Shown one piece after another: positions 26,088 to 36,200 of a stretch of DNA of 64,000 bases (positions are counted from its first letter, which is position 1; the number at the start of each line of letters is the position of its first letter). Source of the DNA: VBCG01 sp963712105 (GTDB taxonomy: Bacteria; Pseudomonadota; Gammaproteobacteria; Burkholderiales; Casimicrobiaceae); assembly GCA_963712105.1 (NCBI GenBank), contig CAVQGR010000018.1, positions 1 to 64,000 on the forward strand, written 5' to 3'. The notes below the pieces were generated by a model. The model saw only the letters and a program-made list of their open reading frames with translations, ran no database searches and was not told the origin of the DNA. The position numbers and the translations under genes were made by a program.

Positions 26088-29000
26088 ATGTTCTCGCGTT
26101 TTTTCATCGACCGGCCGATCTTCGCGGCAGTCATTTCACTGTTTCTGGTGATCGCCGGTCTCGCAGCGATGCGCACGCTGCCGATCGCCCAGTATCCGGA
26201 AATCGCGCCGCCGGTGGTGACGGTGACTGCAATCTATCCGGGCGCATCCGCCGAAGTGCTCGAATCAACCGTCGCTGCGCCAATCGAGAATGCGATCAAC
26301 GGCGTACCGAACATGCTCTACATGGGGTCGACGTCGTCGTCGGGCGTGCTGACCATCCAGGTGACCTTCGACATCGGCACCAACGTCGACGACGCGGCGG
26401 TAAACGTCAACAATCGCGTCAAGCAGGTCGAACCGCGGTTGCCCGAGGAAGTGCGGCGGCAGGGCGTGGTGGTCGAGCGCGGCAGTTCATCGTTCCTGCA
26501 GGTGATCGCCTTCCACTCGCCCGATGGCAGCCGCGACGACCTGTTCACGTCGAACTACGTGACGCTCAATGTCCTCGACCAGTTGAAGCGGCTGCCCGGC
26601 ACGACCAACGTCCAGATCTTCGGCGCCAAGGACTACGCGATGCGGATCTGGCTCAAGCCGGACCGGCTCGCGCAGCTGAAGCTCACTCCGGCGGACGTCA
26701 TCCACGCGGTCAATGAACAAAACGCGCAATTTGCCGCCGGCAAGGTCGGGCAGGCGCCGTCGCCACAGGGCCAGGACCTGGTCTACACCATCACCACGCA
26801 GGGGCGGCTGGCCGATGCACAGGAATTCGGCCAGATCATCGTCCGCGCCGATCCCAACGGTTCGACCGTGCGGCTGTCCGAGGTCGCGCGCGTCGAGCTG
26901 GGCTCGAAGGACTACGACTTCATCGGCCGCTACAACGGCAAGCCGGCCACGCTGGTCGGCATTTTCCTGCAGCCGGGCGCCAATGCGCTGGATGTCGCCA
27001 AATCGGTGACCGGCACGCTCGCCGAACTGGCCACGCGCTTCCCCGCCGGTCTGACCTTTGCCATCCCCTACGACACCACACGCTTTGTCGAGGTGTCGAT
27101 CCGCGAGGTGGTGTTCACGCTGTCCGAGGCGATGCTGCTGGTGTTCCTGGTGGTCTACCTGTTCCTGCAGAGCTGGCGGGCGACGATCATCCCGTTGATC
27201 GCGGTGCCGGTGTCGCTGCTCGGCACCTTTGCCGGACTTTTTTTGCTCGGCTATTCGATCAACACGCTGACGCTGTTCGGCATGGTGCTGGCGATCGGCA
27301 TCGTCGTCGACGACGCCATCGTGGTGCTGGAGAACGTCGAGCGGATCATGCGCGAGGATGGCGTCACTCAGCGCGAGGCGGCGATCAAGGCGATGCACGA
27401 GGTCACCGGACCGGTGATCGCGATCGTGCTCACGCTGACTGCCGTGTTCGTGCCCATCGCCTTCCTCGGCGGACTGACCGGCGAGCTCTACCGCCAATTC
27501 GCAGTGACCATCGCCATCGCGGTGATCATCTCGGGGCTGGTGGCACTCACGCTCACGCCGGCGCTGTGCGTGCTGATCCTGAAGCACCGTGCGCCGCCGA
27601 CACGAGGATTGTTCGCGGCATTCAACCGCGGCTTCGCGCACGTCACGGGCGGCTATACGCATGGCGTAGCGTGGATGCTGCGCCGAGGCGCGGTCGGCCT
27701 GCTGCTGTTTGCCGGCATGGTCGCGCTCACGGTCGGACTGTGGCGGGTGACACCGGGCAGCCTCGTTCCGGACGAGGACCAGGGCTTCTACATTGCCGCG
27801 GTGATCCTGCCCGACGGCGCCACGCTGGAGCGTACCGACCGGGTCGTCGCGGAAGTCGAGAAGGCGATCCGGTCCAACCCGGCGAATGCCGACGTCGTGT
27901 CCTTCACCGGTTTCGACTTCCTCGGCGGCGGCATGCGCAACAACGCCGCGACCATCTTCGTCACCCAGACGCCCTGGGACAAGCGCACCGTGACCGCGCA
28001 GGAGCTGGTCGGCGAACTCTTCGCCCGCACCGGCGGGATCAAGGAGGCGATCGTGCTCGCCTTCAATCCGCCGCCGATTTTCGGCCTCTCCAACACCGGC
28101 GGCTACGAGGTCTACATCCAGAACCGTGGCGACGGTGGCGCGAAGCGCCTGAACGAGGTGACGCAGCAGTTCCTCGCCCGGGTGAACGCGGACCGCGAGC
28201 TCGGCGGTGCGCAGTCGCTGTGGCGTGCCAACGTGCCGCAGCTTTCCATCGACGTCGACCGCGAGAAGGCCAAGAAGCTCGGCGTGCCGATCAACGAGGT
28301 ATTCAGCGCGCTGTCGGCAACGCTGGGCACCTACTACGTCAACGACTTCAACAAGTATGGCCGGGCCTGGCAGGTACTGATGTCCGCCGAGCCGTCCTAC
28401 CGCGCGCGACCCGACGACATTGGCGCGGTGTACGTGCGTTCGGGTCGTGGCGAGATGATCCCGTTGTCCGCACTGGCCACGGTCCGGTACTCGTCGGGCC
28501 CGGACACGCTCGATCGCTTCAACAATCTGCCCGCCGTGAAGATCTTCGGACAGGCGGCACCGGGCTACAGTTCGGGGCAGGCGATCGCCCGGGTCGAGCA
28601 GATCGCCCGCGAGGTGCTGCCGCCCGACTTCAGCTTCGACTGGGGCGGTACTTCCTTCCAGGAAAAGCGCTCGGGCGGCGCATCCACGTTCGCGCTGGGC
28701 CTCGCCGTGATCATGGTGTTCCTGATCCTCGCCGCGCAGTACGAGCGCTGGTCGTTGCCCTTCTCGGTGCTGCTGGCGCTGCCCTTCGGCACCTTCGGCG
28801 CGCTGGCTGCGGTGTGGCTGCGAGGCCTGACCAACGACGTCTATTTCCAGATCGGGCTGGTCACGCTGCTTGGCCTGGCCGCCAAGAACGCGATCCTGAT
28901 CGTCGAGTACGCGGTGCTGAAGCGCCAGGACGGCATGTCGGCGTCGGCCGCGGCGCTGGAAGCCGCGCGGCTGCGCTTCCGGCCGATCCTGATGACCTCG

Positions 29001-29288
29001 CTGGCCTTCATCCTCGGCGTGCTTCCGCTGGCGATCTCCACCGGCGCGGGCGCCGGCGCGCGACACTCGACCGGCACCGGCGTCATGGGCGGGATGATCG
29101 CGGCGACCTTCCTCGCGGTGTTCTTCGTGCCGCTGTTCTTCCGCGTCATCACAGAGCGCCGCGTGCACGAACCGCGAAGCCGGGACGAGCTGTTCACGGA
29201 GGTCCAGCATGCGCGCGCCGCCGCGCACCATGCGGCGCCGAGCACGCCAGGCCATCCGCCGCGAGGCAGGGAGGCGCGCGATGACTAG
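26088..29288 (+). CDS. RND multidrug efflux transporter (HAE1 family)
   Basis: A 1,066-residue inner-membrane proton/drug antiporter like AcrB/MexB. It begins with FSRFFIDRPIFAAVISL, has the TM4 proton-relay pair in GIVVDDAIVV, and shows the internal repeat of 12 transmembrane helices and two large periplasmic loops. Substrate range cannot be read from sequence. The start at 26088 is the family start; a longer open frame upstream lies over the adaptor gene and is not coding. It overlaps the outer-membrane factor gene by eight bases, so the three parts are made together. Confidence 0.95.
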   Translation: MFSRFFIDRPIFAAVISLFLVIAGLAAMRTLPIAQYPEIAPPVVTVTAIYPGASAEVLESTVAAPIENAINGVPNMLYMGSTSSSGVLTIQVTFDIGTNVDDAAVNVNNRVKQVEPRLPEEVRRQGVVVERGSSSFLQVIAFHSPDGSRDDLFTSNYVTLNVLDQLKRLPGTTNVQIFGAKDYAMRIWLKPDRLAQLKLTPADVIHAVNEQNAQFAAGKVGQAPSPQGQDLVYTITTQGRLADAQEFGQIIVRADPNGSTVRLSEVARVELGSKDYDFIGRYNGKPATLVGIFLQPGANALDVAKSVTGTLAELATRFPAGLTFAIPYDTTRFVEVSIREVVFTLSEAMLLVFLVVYLFLQSWRATIIPLIAVPVSLLGTFAGLFLLGYSINTLTLFGMVLAIGIVVDDAIVVLENVERIMREDGVTQREAAIKAMHEVTGPVIAIVLTLTAVFVPIAFLGGLTGELYRQFAVTIAIAVIISGLVALTLTPALCVLILKHRAPPTRGLFAAFNRGFAHVTGGYTHGVAWMLRRGAVGLLLFAGMVALTVGLWRVTPGSLVPDEDQGFYIAAVILPDGATLERTDRVVAEVEKAIRSNPANADVVSFTGFDFLGGGMRNNAATIFVTQTPWDKRTVTAQELVGELFARTGGIKEAIVLAFNPPPIFGLSNTGGYEVYIQNRGDGGAKRLNEVTQQFLARVNADRELGGAQSLWRANVPQLSIDVDREKAKKLGVPINEVFSALSATLGTYYVNDFNKYGRAWQVLMSAEPSYRARPDDIGAVYVRSGRGEMIPLSALATVRYSSGPDTLDRFNNLPAVKIFGQAAPGYSSGQAIARVEQIAREVLPPDFSFDWGGTSFQEKRSGGASTFALGLAVIMVFLILAAQYERWSLPFSVLLALPFGTFGALAAVWLRGLTNDVYFQIGLVTLLGLAAKNAILIVEYAVLKRQDGMSASAAALEAARLRFRPILMTSLAFILGVLPLAISTGAGAGARHSTGTGVMGGMIAATFLAVFFVPLFFRVITERRVHEPRSRDELFTEVQHARAAAHHAAPSTPGHPPRGREARDD

Positions 29289-30711
29289 GTCCACCTTGAC
29301 CCGCCGCCTAACCGGCATGGTGGTTGCCGCGCTGCTCGCCGGCTGCGCGGTAAACCAGCCGGCGCCGCCGGTGCTCGACCTGCCTGCGGGAACCGCCACT
29401 GCCGAACAGAACGCGCTGCTGGAACGCTGGTGGGTCGCCTTCGAGGATCCGATACTCACCGGACTGATCGACGAGGCGCTCGAAGGCAACCTCGATCTCG
29501 CCATCGCGCTCGCGCGCATCGAGGCGGCGCGCGCACAGCTGTTGCTGGCGCAGGCGCAACTGATGCCGGACACGAGGGTGCGCGCCGACCTCGATCGCTC
29601 GCGCATCTCTTCGGCGACCTCGCCGCCGCTGGAGCCGGGGTCGGTGGCGACCAGCAGCGGCTTCCGTCTGGCCTTCGAGATGTCCTACGAAATCGATGTC
29701 TGGGGCAAATACCGCAGTGGCCGGCTGGCGGCGATCAACGACCTGGTCGCGTCGCGCTATTTCCGGGAGACCGTGCGCATCGCCGTCGCCGCCGAGACGG
29801 CCGGTGCCTACTTCCGCCTGCGCGCCGCCGACGCCGAACTCAGCGTGCTCGAAAACACGCTCAAACTGCGCACCGAGATCGTGACGCTTCAGCGCGATCG
29901 CTTCGACGGCGGCATCATCGGTGAGTACGACCTTGCCATCGCCGAGGCAGAACGTGCGGCGATCGTCGCCGACATCGCGCGCACCCGCAAGGCGATCGGC
30001 CTGCAGGAGGCCGCCTTGGCCACCCTGACCGGCCGCTCGCCCCGCGCGGTGTTCGCGCCGAAGATCGACCGCGGCGCGACCATCGAGGCGGTGACCATGG
30101 TGCCGGAACTGCCGGCCGGCCTGCCGTCCGGTTTGCTCGAGCGCCGCCCCGACATTCGCCGCGCGGAAGCATTGCTGGCTGCCGCCGATCTGCGCATCCA
30201 GGAGGCCCGGGCCAACTATTTCCCGTCTCTGAACCTGACCGGCGCCTACGGTTCCGAGTCGGCGGCGCTGGTCGACCTGTTCACTTCCCCGGCGGGTATC
30301 TGGCGCCTCGGACTTGGAATCGTGCAACCGCTGTTGACGCTCAAGTACATCGAGTCGCAGGTCGAACTCGCCACTGCGCGACGCACCCAGGTCACCGGCG
30401 AGTACCGGCAGACCGTGCAGCTCGCCTTCCGCGATGTGCACGACGCGCTGCTGTCGCACCGCTCTGCGCGCGAGGTCCTCACGGCGGAAACGACTCGGCG
30501 CGAACATGTCGCGAAGGCCTACGAGGTCGCGCTGCTGCGCTACGAGGCCGGGCGCACGTCCTTCCTCGAGGTGATCGACGCGCAGCGCCAGCTGCTGGCC
30601 GCCGACACGCTGCGTGTCGTCGCCGCACGCGACGCGAGGCTCGCCCTCGTTGCCTTCGCCAAGGCGGTCGGCGGCGGCTGGAGCCCGGAACAGTTCGCCG
30701 CATCGCCCTAG
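29281..30711 (+). CDS. Outer-membrane efflux channel lipoprotein (NodT/OprM family)
   Basis: The 476-residue protein has a lipobox (LLAGC) and the two-fold helical repeat of TolC-like channels. FEMSYEIDVWGKYRSG and the second-repeat VQLAFRDVHDALL are NodT/OprM marks. It forms the outer-membrane exit duct of the pump. The ATG at 29281 follows GGAGG and overlaps the end of the RND gene. It is the third and last gene of the efflux operon. Confidence 0.93.
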   Translation: MTRSTLTRRLTGMVVAALLAGCAVNQPAPPVLDLPAGTATAEQNALLERWWVAFEDPILTGLIDEALEGNLDLAIALARIEAARAQLLLAQAQLMPDTRVRADLDRSRISSATSPPLEPGSVATSSGFRLAFEMSYEIDVWGKYRSGRLAAINDLVASRYFRETVRIAVAAETAGAYFRLRAADAELSVLENTLKLRTEIVTLQRDRFDGGIIGEYDLAIAEAERAAIVADIARTRKAIGLQEAALATLTGRSPRAVFAPKIDRGATIEAVTMVPELPAGLPSGLLERRPDIRRAEALLAAADLRIQEARANYFPSLNLTGAYGSESAALVDLFTSPAGIWRLGLGIVQPLLTLKYIESQVELATARRTQVTGEYRQTVQLAFRDVHDALLSHRSAREVLTAETTRREHVAKAYEVALLRYEAGRTSFLEVIDAQRQLLAADTLRVVAARDARLALVAFAKAVGGGWSPEQFAASP

Positions 30712-30807
30712 AACGGCGCCAAGCCGCGCCTGTTGTCCGTAACCGCATCATCCCTGCGCCTGCGGCTGTGCGAAGATAGCCGTATGAGCAGTCTTGGATT
30801 TCACCCT

Positions 30808-31254
30808 ATGTACATCGCGAATCGCGTGATCGTCGCAATGCTGTTCGCCGCCGCGACGACCGCTGTCCCGGCGCAGAACACGACGGATGTTCCCGGCATC
30901 GTCTGCCACGGCGAGGAGCCATCCTGGACGCTCGATGCAGGTCGCACAACCGCCGTGTACAGCGAGCTCGCCACGCGCGGCCGGCGCGAAGTGGTCTTTC
31001 GCGGTTCGCTGAAGGCCATGTCCCGGCTGACGCCGCCGGTGATCGTCTGGCGCGGCGATTCCACGCACCTGCCCAAGGAGACGCTGGTGGCGATAATGCG
31101 CCAGGAGTCCTGCAAGTCGACCATGGCCGACGGACCGGCGTTCGCCTACAGCGCGGTCGTCACGCTCAAGAGCGGCGAAGCCCGTGCCGGTTGCTGCAAC
31201 CTGCGCACCGGCAGCGAACCGGCGCCTCGCGCCGGAGCAAAGCCGCGACCATGA
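30808..31254 (+). CDS. Secreted protein of unknown function (COG3650-like)
   Basis: A 148-residue exported protein: the first 23 residues form a signal peptide (MYIANRVIVAMLFAAATTAVPAQ). The mature part contains CHGEEPSWTLD, similar to the GxEPFW-like motif of small periplasmic/lipoprotein families such as COG3650. It also has several cysteines (a C near the start, SCK, and GCC near the end). No enzyme signature is visible. ATG codons at 30784 and 30808 are both possible; the latter gives the better signal peptide. Its stop overlaps the start of the ankyrin gene (ATGA), so the two are coupled. Confidence 0.6.
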   Translation: MYIANRVIVAMLFAAATTAVPAQNTTDVPGIVCHGEEPSWTLDAGRTTAVYSELATRGRREVVFRGSLKAMSRLTPPVIVWRGDSTHLPKETLVAIMRQESCKSTMADGPAFAYSAVVTLKSGEARAGCCNLRTGSEPAPRAGAKPRP

Positions 31255-31943
31255 TCCGTCGCGCGCGCGCGCTCCTGACGCTTGGCGCCGTACTCGCGCT
31301 GACGGCGAGCGCGGGGGCGCAAGTGGCACCGACGCCCACTGAAGCGGCGGCGTACACGGGAGTATTCGCTGCGGCAGCGCGCGGTGACGTTGCGACCATC
31401 CGGAAACTCGCCGATTCGGGTGTGGACCTGAAGGCACGCGACAGCCATGGCCGCACGCCCTTGCATGTCGCCGCGCATGCGCGCCAGCGCGACGCGATGC
31501 GCGCACTGGTCGGCGCCGGCGCAGACCCCAATGCGCTGGAATCCGACCGCTACGACATCGTGACCATCGCCGCTGTCGCCGACGACGAACCCACGCTCGC
31601 GGTCGCTCTCGAGCTGGGCTGCAGTCCGAAAAACATCACCAGCCGCTACGACGGCACCGCGTTGATCGCTGCTGCGCATCTGGGTCACGACGGCGTGGTG
31701 GACATGCTGATTCGTGCCGGCGCGCCGCTGGACCACGTCAACAACCTGGGCTGGACGGCGCTGATCGAGTCCATCGTGCTTGGCAATGGCGGAAGAAGGC
31801 ACACGGCGACGCTCAAAGCGCTGGTCGATGCCGGCGCCAATGTGAACCTGCCCGACCGGCGGGGCGTCACACCGCTGGCAATGGCACGGGAGCGCGGCTA
31901 TCGCGACATGATCGCCATCCTGGTGAAGGCCGGCGGCAGGTAG
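31251..31943 (+). CDS. Exported ankyrin-repeat protein
   Basis: The 230-residue product has a signal peptide (ending near SAGA-QVAP), then about five ankyrin repeats, visible as GVDLKARDSHGRTPLHVAA, GADPNALE, YDGTALIAAAHLGHDGVVDMLI, GWTALIES and GANVNLPDRRGVTPLAMA. Ankyrin repeats bind partner proteins; here the partner would be periplasmic. The start overlaps the stop of the preceding secreted protein gene, which is the best candidate partner by position. In some bacteria small periplasmic ankyrin proteins protect catalase or other enzymes; nothing links this one to such a role. Confidence 0.8.
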   Translation: MIRRARALLTLGAVLALTASAGAQVAPTPTEAAAYTGVFAAAARGDVATIRKLADSGVDLKARDSHGRTPLHVAAHARQRDAMRALVGAGADPNALESDRYDIVTIAAVADDEPTLAVALELGCSPKNITSRYDGTALIAAAHLGHDGVVDMLIRAGAPLDHVNNLGWTALIESIVLGNGGRRHTATLKALVDAGANVNLPDRRGVTPLAMARERGYRDMIAILVKAGGR

Positions 31944-31961
31944 GCGGGAGGCGCACCGGAC

Positions 31962-32426
31962 ATGCTCGCGTCGATCCGCGATTTCTTCACCATGGCGCTC
32001 GCCGAGGACTCGGTCGGCAACGAGCGCCACTCGCTGGAAATCGCCACCGCGGCGCTGCTGGTCGAGGTGGTCCGCATGGACGGCGAGACCACCGCCGACG
32101 AGCGCGAAGCGACACTGCGCGCCGTGCGCGGAAAATTCAATCTCGCCGAGGGCCAGGCGCAGCAGCTGATCGACCTCGCCGAGGCCGAGGCGCGGCAGGC
32201 CAACGACTACTTCCAGTTCACTTCCATCATCAACCGGCGCTTCACTCAGGCGCAGAAGATCCGCGTGGTCGCGCTGATGTGGGAAATCGCCTACGCCGAC
32301 AAGGTGGCCAGCCCCTTCGAGGAGCACCTGATCCGCAAGATTGCCGACCTGCTCTACGTCGAGCACCGCGATTACATCACCGCCAAACTGGCGGCACGCG
32401 ACGCAGCCGGCGTCGCGCCGCACTGA
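31962..32426 (+). CDS. TerB-like (tellurite resistance TerB-domain) protein
   Basis: A 154-residue all-helical protein with the acidic TerB/DjlA-type repeat: VEVVRMDGETTADEREATL and later LMWEIAYADKVASPFEEHLIRKIADLLYV. Aspartates in these helices bind metal in relatives. It has no signal peptide, so it is cytoplasmic. Tellurite resistance itself is unlikely without the rest of a ter operon. It follows the ankyrin gene by 18 bases and precedes the SEC-C gene by 11 bases on the same strand. Confidence 0.82.
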   Translation: MLASIRDFFTMALAEDSVGNERHSLEIATAALLVEVVRMDGETTADEREATLRAVRGKFNLAEGQAQQLIDLAEAEARQANDYFQFTSIINRRFTQAQKIRVVALMWEIAYADKVASPFEEHLIRKIADLLYVEHRDYITAKLAARDAAGVAPH

Positions 32427-32437
32427 CAAGGACTCCC

Positions 32438-33172
32438 ATGCACCCAGATTCCTCCCGGCCGCTCGATGAAACCGCGATCGCCGAACTTGACGCACTGCTG
32501 GCTTCGGTGCCGGAGAGCTGCGATCCGCTCGACGTTGCGATGCTGGATGGCTTCCTCGCCGCCATCCTGCTGCACCCGGAGCCGATCGCGCCCGCGGCCT
32601 GGATGCCGCTGGTGTTCGACGCGCAGGGCCGCCCGGCGGCGCTGCCGACGCAAGAGGCCCAGCAGCAGGCCGTCGCGCTGATCATGCGTCGCCATGACGA
32701 ACTGGCAGCCTGCATCGCTGCGGTGGAACCCTTCGATCCCATCGTGTTCGAGCTGGTCGATGAAAAAGACGAAGTGCTCACCGGCAAGGCGGGCATCGGC
32801 GCGCTCGCGCCCTGGGCTGGTGGGTTCGCCAATGCGCTGGCGGCGTTTGACTTGCTGCAGGACGCGGCCGAGGACGACGACGAGTTGGCAGGATTGCTGA
32901 CCGGCATCCTGCGTTACCTGCCCCCCGATCCGGAGGCGAGCGCGGAAGAACAGGAGGAATATGCGCGCGAACAGGCGCTGCTCGATGAGGATTCACCGCT
33001 CGCGGACCTGGACGAGGCCATCGACGACATGGTGGACTGCGTGCTCGCGATCGCACCGATCACGCGCCCGAAGCGCCCGGTGCTGCGCGAGGCGCCGAAA
33101 GTCGGGCGCAACGAACCCTGTCCCTGCGGCAGCGGGAAGAAATTCAAGGCCTGTCACGGTCGCGACGGCTAG
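32438..33172 (+). CDS. UPF0149/YecA-family protein with C-terminal SEC-C zinc motif
   Basis: The 244-residue protein belongs to the YecA group: an acidic helical body (residues 1-200, with MLDGFLAAILLHPEPIAPAAWMP) and a C-terminal SEC-C motif, GRNEPCPCGSGKKFKACHG, which binds zinc and resembles the SecA tail. In SecA this motif contacts SecB and ribosomes; E. coli YecA is reported to bind ribosomes. A role near the ribosome or protein export is therefore possible but not shown. The ATG at 32438 follows AAGGAC. Confidence 0.82.
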   Translation: MHPDSSRPLDETAIAELDALLASVPESCDPLDVAMLDGFLAAILLHPEPIAPAAWMPLVFDAQGRPAALPTQEAQQQAVALIMRRHDELAACIAAVEPFDPIVFELVDEKDEVLTGKAGIGALAPWAGGFANALAAFDLLQDAAEDDDELAGLLTGILRYLPPDPEASAEEQEEYAREQALLDEDSPLADLDEAIDDMVDCVLAIAPITRPKRPVLREAPKVGRNEPCPCGSGKKFKACHGRDG

Positions 33173-33292
33173 CCGCGGCGCGGTCCGCGCTGCCGAGACC
33201 TGCTCGCCCAGGGGCGAATATTCTCCGGGGAAAGCCGGCGCCCCCGCTGCGGAAGATTTCGGCGCCGTGGTGCGTCGTCCGCCGACGCCGAG

Positions 33293-36200
33293 CTACATGC
33301 TGCGCCGGTACTGTCCGCCCACATCGAACAGCGCATTGGTGATCTGACCCAGCGAGCAGACGCGCACCGTATCGACCAGCGTCTCGAACACGTTGCCGTT
33401 GTCGATCACCGTCTGTTGCAGCCGCGCCAGCGCCGTGGGCGCCTCGTGCGCATGACGTGCGTGGAAGTCGGCCAGGCGCTGCAGCTGCGAGCGCTTTTCC
33501 TCGTCCGACGAGCGTTGCAGTTCGATGGTCTTCGGCGCCTCGTCGGCCTGCGGACTGCGGAACATATTGACGCCGACGATCGGATAGGAGCCGTCGTGTT
33601 TCTTGTGCTCGTAGTACATCGACTCCTCCTGGATCTTGCCGCGCTGGTAGCCGGTTTCCATCGCGCCGAGCACGCCGCCGCGCTCGGAAATCGCCTCGAA
33701 CTCCTTCAGCACCGCCTCCTCGACCAGGTCGGTCAGCTCCTCGATGATGTACGAGCCCTGGATGGGATTCTCGTTCTTGGCCAGACCCCATTCGCGATTG
33801 ATGATCAATTGGATCGCCATCGCCCGCCGCACGCTTTCCGTGGTCGGCGTGGTGATCGCCTCGTCGTAGGCGTTGGTGTGCAGCGAATTGGTGTTGTCGT
33901 AGGTCGAGATCAGTGCCTGCAGCGTGGTGCGGATGTCGTTGAAGGAGATCTCCTGCGCATGCAGGCTGCGGCCGCTGGTCTGCGAATGGAACTTGAGCTT
34001 CTGCGAGCGCTCGTTGGCGTGGTAGCGGTTCCTCATCGCCACCGCCCAGATCCGTCGCGCCACCCGGCCGATCACCGTGTACTCCGGATCCATGCCGTAG
34101 CTGAAAAAGAACGAAAGGTTGGGCGCGAAGTCGTCGATCTGCATGCCGCGCGCCAGGTAGGCCTCGACGAAGGTGAACCCGTTGGACAGCGTGAAGGCGA
34201 GTTGCGAGATCGGGTTCGCGCCCGCCTCGGCGATGTGATAGCCGGAGATCGACACCGAGTAGAAATTCTTTACGCCGTGATGAACGAAGTACGACTGGAT
34301 GTCGCCCATCACCTTGAGGCTGAACTCGGTGGAGAAAATGCAGGTGTTCTGGCCCTGGTCCTCCTTGAGGATGTCGGCCTGCACGGTGCCGCGAACCGTG
34401 GCCAGCGCCCAGGCGCGGACCTTGGCGGCCTCATCGTCCGTGGGCTCGCGGCCGTTGTCCTTGCGGAATTTGTCCAGCTGCTGGTCGATCGCCGTGTTCA
34501 TGAACATGGCCAGCAGCGTCGGCGCCGGGCCGTTGATGGTCATCGACACTGAGTTGTCCGGCGCGCAGAGGTCGAAGCCCGAATAGAGCACCTTCAGGTC
34601 GTCGAGCGTGGCGATGGACACGCCGGAATTGCCGACCTTGCCGTAGATGTCCGGGCGCAGTGCCGGATCGTTACCGTAGAGCGTCACCGAGTCGAAGGCG
34701 GTGGACAGGCGCTTGGCCGGCATGCCGTCGGCAAGCAGGTGAAAGCGGCGGTTGGTGCGAAAGGCATCGCCCTCGCCGGCGAACATCCGCGTCGGGTCCT
34801 CGTTCTCGCGCTTGAAGGCGAACACGCCGGCGGTGAAGGGAAAGCTTCCCGGCACGTTCTCGGTGAGCTGCCAGCGCAGGATCTCGCCGTCGTCCTCGAA
34901 ACGGGGCAGCGCCACCTTGCGCACCCGGGTTCCCGACAGCGAGGTGGTGGTCAGCCCGGTGCGGATTTCCTTGCCGCGGATCTTCACCACGTATTCGTCG
35001 CCAGCGTAGGCTGCCTTGGTCTGCGGCCACATGTCGAGCAGCTTTTTCGCGCGCGGGTCGAGTGCCTTTTCACGCTCGGCGAGCAACGCGTCGAGCGCGT
35101 GCCGGGCGACACGCACGGTCTGGTCAAGATGCTCGGCGTTTTCGGTGTCGGCGACGTGGCCGCTGTCCTGGAGCGGCCTTTCGTAACGGGTGATCTCGGT
35201 CAGCATCTCCCGCGACGCCTTCAGCTGCTGCCGCTCGCGCGCGAGCTTCGCCTGCTGCGCCGTCCACTGGTGATGCGCGCGCACCGTCTCGGCGATCTCG
35301 GCCAGATAACGCACCCGCGCGGCGGGCACCATGCTGTTCTGCGCCGTCGACTGCCGCGTCGTCACCGCCGGTAGCGTCCCGGCGACAAGCTTCAGGCCCT
35401 TTTCCGTCAGCGTTTTGGTCAGCGCCTGGTAGAGCGCGGTGACGCCGTCGTCGTTGAAGCGCGAGGCCATGGTGCCGAACACCGGCATCTCGTCCGGCGC
35501 CGCCTTCCAGGCCTCGCGGTTGCGCTGGAACTGCTTGCGCACGTCGCGCAGCGCGTCGGGTGCACCCTTGCGGTCGAACTTGTTGATGGCGACGAAGTCG
35601 GCGAAGTCGAGCATGTCGATCTTCTCCAGCTGGCTTGCCGCGCCGAACTCCGGCGTCATCACGTACAGCGAAACGTCGACCAGCGGCACGATGGCCGCGT
35701 CGCCCTGGCCGATGCCCGAGGTCTCAACGATGATGAGGTCGAAGCCAGCGACCTTGCAGGCCGCGATGACGTCGGGCAGCGCTTTCGAGACTTCACTGCC
35801 GGGTGACGCAAATGAGTCACGGGTGGCCAGCGAGCGCATGTAGATGCGTGGGTGCTCGATCGCGTTCATGCGGATGCGGTCGCCCAATAGCGCGCCGCCG
35901 GACTTGCGACGCGACGGGTCGATGGAAATGATGGCGAGCTTCAGCGAATCGTTCTGGTCGAGGCGGAAGCGGCGCACCAGCTCGTCGGTCAGCGAACTCT
36001 TGCCCGCGCCGCCGGTGCCGGTGATGCCCAGCACGGGCACCGCGGCCCTGGCCGCGTCGGCCAGCATCTGTTCGCGCAGCTTCGCCGGCGCTGTGCCGGC
36101 TTCCAGCCCGGTGATCAGCCGCGCCAGCGCGTGCGTGCGCTCGAAGCGCGTGCCCTCGCGCAGCGCCGTGAGCGAGCCAGGCAGTTCGGTGCCGAGATCG

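Noticed and set aside
26487..29606. 1,039-codon open frame antisense to the RND pump
   Set aside because: It mirrors the codon pattern of a GC-rich gene, has low-complexity Arg/His/Asp-rich content and no domain; it is a shadow of the real gene.
31962..32426. Tellurite resistance determinant
   Set aside because: Only a TerB-like domain is present, without TerC, TerD or TerZ genes; resistance cannot be claimed.
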